Assembly: GCA_046540835.1 (NCBI GenBank)
Contig: JBKHEL010000092.1
Span: forward strand, 1-9,895
Direction: 5' to 3'
Source of the DNA: Coraliomargarita_B sp046540835
GTDB lineage: Bacteria; Verrucomicrobiota; Verrucomicrobiia; Opitutales; Coraliomargaritaceae
DNA: 9,895 nucleotides
Both the position numbers and the translations under genes were made by a program. How positions within the stretch are numbered: the first letter of the stretch is position 1; each line of letters begins with the position of its first letter. Positions 6,866 through 9,895 of this stretch are shown one piece after another. The notes below the pieces were generated by a model. The model was not told the origin of the DNA. It was given only the letters and a program-made list of their open reading frames with translations, and searched no databases.

Positions 6866-7612
6866 TTATTCCACGCGTTCGCAGCGGATGTCGGCGAACG
6901 CGGCATCCTGCTGAATCTGAATTTTGCCAAGTCGGGTCAGCTCCAGTATGGCCAAGAAAGAGGCGACGATGGTCGTCAAGGTGGTGGTCGATTCAAACAA
7001 GTCTGAGAAAAGAAACCGCGATTTCTGGCCAAGCCGGGTGAGGATGTATTCCATCCGGTCGGCCACAGTCACCTGCTCGGCATGGATCTCGCCTTCGGTG
7101 ATGCGCTCGGCGAGACGGCGAAGCACCTGGTTGAATGTGTTCCAGAGATCGACGCGGTCGACCGGTTTGAGCGGGCGCTCCACCGCCTCGATGGACTCTC
7201 TCGGTCCGATTCTCGGGATCAGATCGTGGGTGTTCAGGATCAGTTTTTGGATGTCCTCTGCGACTTCTTTGAACTTTCGGTATTCGAGGAGCTGTTGCAC
7301 CAGCTCCCAACGCGGGTCGAGCTCGTCGTCCTCGATGTCCTCATCCGCCCCCTGATCCTTTTTCGGCAGCAGCATGCGGCTCTTAATATACATGAGGGTG
7401 GAGGCCATCACAAAAAACTCTCCGGCGACCTCGAGGTCGAGGTGTTCCATCGAGCCGAGCACGTCAATGTATTGGGTGGTGACCTGCTCGATCGGAATAT
7501 CATAAATGTCGACCTCGTTGCGCCGGATCAAATAAAGCAGCAAGTCGAGCGGCCCTTCAAAGGCGGGCAGCCGAATGGAAAAATCATTGTCGGGGACGAG
7601 GGCTTCTTCCAT
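6866..7612 (-). CDS. scpA: Segregation and condensation protein A (kleisin)
   Basis: ScpA is the kleisin subunit that bridges SMC heads and binds ScpB, forming the bacterial condensin that organises newly replicated chromosomes. The 248-aa length is typical. The N-terminal SMC-neck-binding helices carry the family signature FEGPLDLLLYLIRRNEVDI (18-36), followed by DIPIEQVTTQYI (38-49) and the ASTLMYIKSRMLLP stretch (70-83). An acidic linker lies at about 88-99. The C-terminal winged-helix domain (about 180-248) has LFSDLFE (201-207), VASFLAILELTRLGKI (216-231) and a closing FADIR (239-243), as expected for the part that contacts the SMC cap. The ATG at 7612 starts 4 bp after the lptD stop, so translation is probably coupled. 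A perfect 12-bp palindrome, AATTCTAGAATT (7613-7624), occupies the place of a ribosome site. No scpB or smc is in the window. Confidence 0.95.
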   Translation of the reverse strand: MEEALVPDNDFSIRLPAFEGPLDLLLYLIRRNEVDIYDIPIEQVTTQYIDVLGSMEHLDLEVAGEFFVMASTLMYIKSRMLLPKKDQGADEDIEDDELDPRWELVQQLLEYRKFKEVAEDIQKLILNTHDLIPRIGPRESIEAVERPLKPVDRVDLWNTFNQVLRRLAERITEGEIHAEQVTVADRMEYILTRLGQKSRFLFSDLFESTTTLTTIVASFLAILELTRLGKIQIQQDAAFADIRCERVE

Positions 7613-7616
7613 AATT

Positions 7617-9770
7617 CTAGAATTGAGGGTCGATCAGGCGGAGGCTGACGCCAAAGCTCACATCGTCCTCCCGCCGCGCGCCTTCTCGGAAGGTCAGGGC
7701 ATAGAGGACTTCCCAGACGGTCCCCAGGCGTGAGCTCAAGCCGAGGCGGAGTGCGGTGAGCTCTCCATTGTCGGCATCAAACCGAATATCACTGCGCAGC
7801 GTTCGTCGCTCGCTGAGACGGTAAAGCAGGTCAACCCGGTATTGATCAATCTGAGAGTCGATGAGGTCTGTTCCCAGGCCGAGTTCCCAGATTTCGCCAC
7901 TGGTCAGGACGAGGCGTGTGCGCAGTTCATCCAGACTTAGACTCTCGGTCTTGAAGCGGCTTGTCAGGTCGAATTTCAACCAGGGGGCGGGGCGGAGCGA
8001 AAATTCGGCCCAGGTGCTGTCGAAGGTTTGCTCTTCGCCTCCATCGAAACGCTGTTTTTTTTCGAAGAGAATATCCTGGTAGAAATTGAGTGTCGCGAGG
8101 GTCCGCGATCCGTAGCTCTCGGCGCGGGTTTGGAAGAGGTTTTCCAGTCCGAGGCGTGCGAGATGAGTCTCGGATATTTGATCGATATTGCGCAGGTCGC
8201 TGAGGTCGAGAACAGGTCGTTCCAGATCGAAAACCTGGCGGTCGATGGAGACGGATTCGGCTAGATCATCGGGATCGCTGAAATAGCGGTAGCGTAAGAC
8301 CGGTTTGACCATATGGCGCAGGCCGTCGATGCTCCACGTCCGGTTCTTCGTCTCGTAGCTGTGGAAGGCGCGCATCTCCAAGTCGAAACCGGCTTCAAAA
8401 ATCTCCCGTTGTCCGTCGCCGGCTGCAGGAGCGGGGAAGGGGAGCGCCGCATCCTGAAATTGATTTTCGTAGTGGGTGAGGCGGGCACCGCCCAGGGGCG
8501 TCAAGCTGAGCCAGGGCGTCAGATGAAAGGGCCGCTCGATTCGGTAGGTCAGGTCCAGCCGATCCGCCTCGCTGTCCTCGTCTGTCAACCCCGGCAGAAC
8601 ATCACTCCATTCCTCCCTCAGCCGCGCGTAGCTGGCCGAAGCCCGGTGGTAAGCACCTGTTTCGAAAATCGGCACCGGCAATACGTCCAGACGGATCTCG
8701 GGAAGGCGCTCCTGCACAAGTTGAAAATCATTGAAGTTAAACCTGCCGAATGCCGAAACGATATAGTTATCTCCGGTATACGCAGCTTCGGCAAAATTGT
8801 CGGGAAGCTGATTGTCTGCGTAGTAATCTTCCCGGAAATCGCGCGTGATCTCCGAGTCGGACCAGTAATTAATCGAGGCGGTAGCACTGAAACGCTCCCC
8901 GATTTGATGCCTGTGGCGCCATTGTGCAAACTCCCGCGAACTTTGGATTGGACGGTCAAGCCGGTCGACGCCCAACTCGTCGGAGTCCCCCTGGTCATCA
9001 ATGAAGCCGGTGCTGAAGGCCCCGACAATGCGTTGCGCCTCACTGTCATAAACATACTGAGCTGCAGGTCCGGCCAGAGGTCCGCGCTTGGTGTAATAGT
9101 CAAAATTGCCGCCGATGCGAAGGAAGGAGCTGACCGGCATGAGAGCCGTGCTTTGGGCATAGGTGCCGAGCCGATTGTCCTCCCCCGCCGAAAATTCGAA
9201 GTGAAAGGGGGAGCTTGTCAGGTAGTGGGTGTAGCCGGGCAGATAGAAAATGGGGATATTGCCGACTCGAAGGGTCGCTTTCCTGAGCCGGACAAAGTCG
9301 TCTTCACCGTCTACATACTCAAGTGAACCCGCGCTGATGTTTGGAGTCAGTTTGCCAGGGTTACCATAATAGACGGTTGCGCCCTCGATGTTTAAGTCAT
9401 CGGGGTCGCCTCCCGCGGAAATCCCATCTATATACAGCGGCCATTGTCCGGTCTTGAGGAAGTCCACTGAGAAGATGTTGTTTTCCACCTCGTAGCTCAT
9501 ACGGTTAGCGAGGAAGCGGTCCCCCTCGCGCGTAATCGCTACATTCCCCGCCGCATCGGCCAAGCCATACTCCTGATAGTAGGTGATCCGATCCGCGCGG
9601 AGGCGGGCCTCACCCAAGTCCAACCGGGCGTCGCCCCGCGCAACCACGCGCTGGGAAGCTTCGTCGAACTCAATCGGCTCGATTGAGCTGAGTTCGGGCA
9701 AGGCAGCCTCCAGCGAGGGGAGGGAGAGAGCAAGCAGGAGTGGGTAAATGAACCGGGCGTTTCTAGGCAC
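7617..9770 (-). CDS. lptD: LptD-like LPS assembly outer-membrane protein
   Basis: LptD, with the lipoprotein LptE, inserts LPS into the outer leaflet of the outer membrane. This 717-aa protein starts with a signal peptide (basic R3 and R6, core IYPLLLALSLPSL, likely cleavage after LEA22). An OstA/LptA-like periplasmic beta-jellyroll follows at about 27-165, with typical phrases EFDEASQRVVARGDARL (34-50), YYQEYGLADAAGNVAIT (64-80) and IEGATVYYGNPGK (128-140). RLRKATLRVGNIPIFYLPGY (about 160-180) is the conserved strand leading into the C-terminal barrel, which is rich in alternating aromatic strands and ends in phenylalanine, a BAM-type terminal signal. E. coli LptD has 784 residues. There is not one cysteine here, so the disulfides of E. 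coli LptD are missing. The start is GTG at 9770: an in-frame TAG lies just upstream (9780-9782) and the next Met is residue 91, past the signal peptide. No Shine-Dalgarno is visible. A divergent paralogue is possible, but a full OstA-plus-barrel layout favours LptD. Confidence 0.87.
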   Translation of the reverse strand: MPRNARFIYPLLLALSLPSLEAALPELSSIEPIEFDEASQRVVARGDARLDLGEARLRADRITYYQEYGLADAAGNVAITREGDRFLANRMSYEVENNIFSVDFLKTGQWPLYIDGISAGGDPDDLNIEGATVYYGNPGKLTPNISAGSLEYVDGEDDFVRLRKATLRVGNIPIFYLPGYTHYLTSSPFHFEFSAGEDNRLGTYAQSTALMPVSSFLRIGGNFDYYTKRGPLAGPAAQYVYDSEAQRIVGAFSTGFIDDQGDSDELGVDRLDRPIQSSREFAQWRHRHQIGERFSATASINYWSDSEITRDFREDYYADNQLPDNFAEAAYTGDNYIVSAFGRFNFNDFQLVQERLPEIRLDVLPVPIFETGAYHRASASYARLREEWSDVLPGLTDEDSEADRLDLTYRIERPFHLTPWLSLTPLGGARLTHYENQFQDAALPFPAPAAGDGQREIFEAGFDLEMRAFHSYETKNRTWSIDGLRHMVKPVLRYRYFSDPDDLAESVSIDRQVFDLERPVLDLSDLRNIDQISETHLARLGLENLFQTRAESYGSRTLATLNFYQDILFEKKQRFDGGEEQTFDSTWAEFSLRPAPWLKFDLTSRFKTESLSLDELRTRLVLTSGEIWELGLGTDLIDSQIDQYRVDLLYRLSERRTLRSDIRFDADNGELTALRLGLSSRLGTVWEVLYALTFREGARREDDVSFGVSLRLIDPQF

Positions 9771-9895
9771 GGTTGGGGACTATGGGCTGACGCTTTGACG
9801 GCACAAGATTTTTTATTCAGCAGGGGATAAGCTTGAGCTTTTTACATGAATCTCCTTTAGGATCAAACCTTGCAGTGCGGCGTGGAGTGCTTTTT
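9771..9895 (-). promoter_or_regulatory. 5' side of lptD, with possible weak promoter and start-stop motif
   Basis: These 125 bases lie upstream of the lptD operon. On the minus strand, TTGTGC followed 16 bases later by CATAGT (9779-9784) is a weak promoter-like pair that would start transcription almost at the GTG, giving a leaderless message. This is a suggestion only. A strong Shine-Dalgarno string AAAGGAGA (9851-9858) is followed three bases later by ATG (9845-9847) and at once by TAA (9842-9844). An inverted repeat AAGCT-TG-AGCTT (9830-9841) is followed by extra T residues on the plus strand, but the loop is too tight for a confident terminator. Confidence 0.3.
9813..9895 (-). CDS. Possible C-terminal end of an upstream minus-strand gene (partial)
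   Basis: One minus-strand frame stays open from the window edge to a TAA at 9813-9815, encoding about 26 residues ending in LQGLILKEIHVKSSSLSPAE. The stretch has a hydrophobic, helix-like character before a serine-rich tail, which would suit the end of a protein. A second frame is also open to a TGA at 9817-9819, so openness alone is weak evidence over this length. If real, the gene would end 42 bp before the lptD start and might share its transcript. I cannot name a product. Confidence 0.25.
   Translation of the reverse strand, partial: KALHAALQGLILKEIHVKSSSLSPAE

Noticed and set aside
8313..9326. 337-aa plus-strand open frame
   Set aside because: Antisense to lptD. It has no domain signature, and the lptD frame has a signal peptide, an OstA region and barrel strands.

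Overview
The window looks like a core chromosomal segment of a Gram-negative, didermic bacterium. It carries an LptD-type outer-membrane LPS assembly protein and an Mpl murein-recycling ligase, so the cell has an LPS-bearing outer membrane and meso-diaminopimelate-type peptidoglycan. The DNA is moderately GC-rich by eye. Almost none of the starts has a convincing Shine-Dalgarno sequence. Together with the protein character (GLSLGE-type FabD, antiporter-EIIA fusion, cysteine-free LptD), this makes me lean towards the Verrucomicrobiota (Opitutae-like) or another PVC-group lineage. That placement is an inference, not something proven by the sequence. I see no phage, transposon, CRISPR, tRNA or rRNA.

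Layout. Bases 2-3087 (minus strand) hold cysE (serine O-acetyltransferase) followed 65 bp downstream by a large fused cation/proton antiporter with an RCK-like nucleotide-binding domain and a C-terminal PTS EIIA domain. A 167-bp divergent intergenic region separates cysE from a plus-strand pair, fabD and mpl (3255-5615), which abut with no real gap. Bases 5616-5770 lie between convergent genes and contain a compact repeat structure with no ordinary U-tract terminator. Bases 5771-9770 (minus strand) look like one five-gene transcription unit in the order lptD, scpA, an 86-aa unknown protein, a 133-aa proline/alanine/lysine-rich membrane-tail protein, and trxA, with gaps of 4, 36, 54 and 24 bp. 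The last 125 bases hold the 5' side of lptD and possibly the tail of another minus-strand gene.

How the genes fit together. FabD supplies malonyl-ACP for fatty acid and lipid A synthesis, Mpl recycles murein tripeptide and LptD inserts LPS in the outer membrane, so envelope biogenesis is the main theme. ScpA (chromosome condensation) and TrxA (thiol redox) are housekeeping genes co-oriented with lptD. CysE makes O-acetylserine for cysteine synthesis. The antiporter probably handles Na+/H+ or K+/H+ exchange, with nucleotide and phosphotransferase inputs on the same chain.

The most notable points are the antiporter-RCK-EIIA fusion, the complete absence of cysteine in LptD, the two unknown small proteins between scpA and trxA, and the repeat between mpl and trxA. 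I see no wholly new multi-gene system. Most of the window is recognisable housekeeping content.
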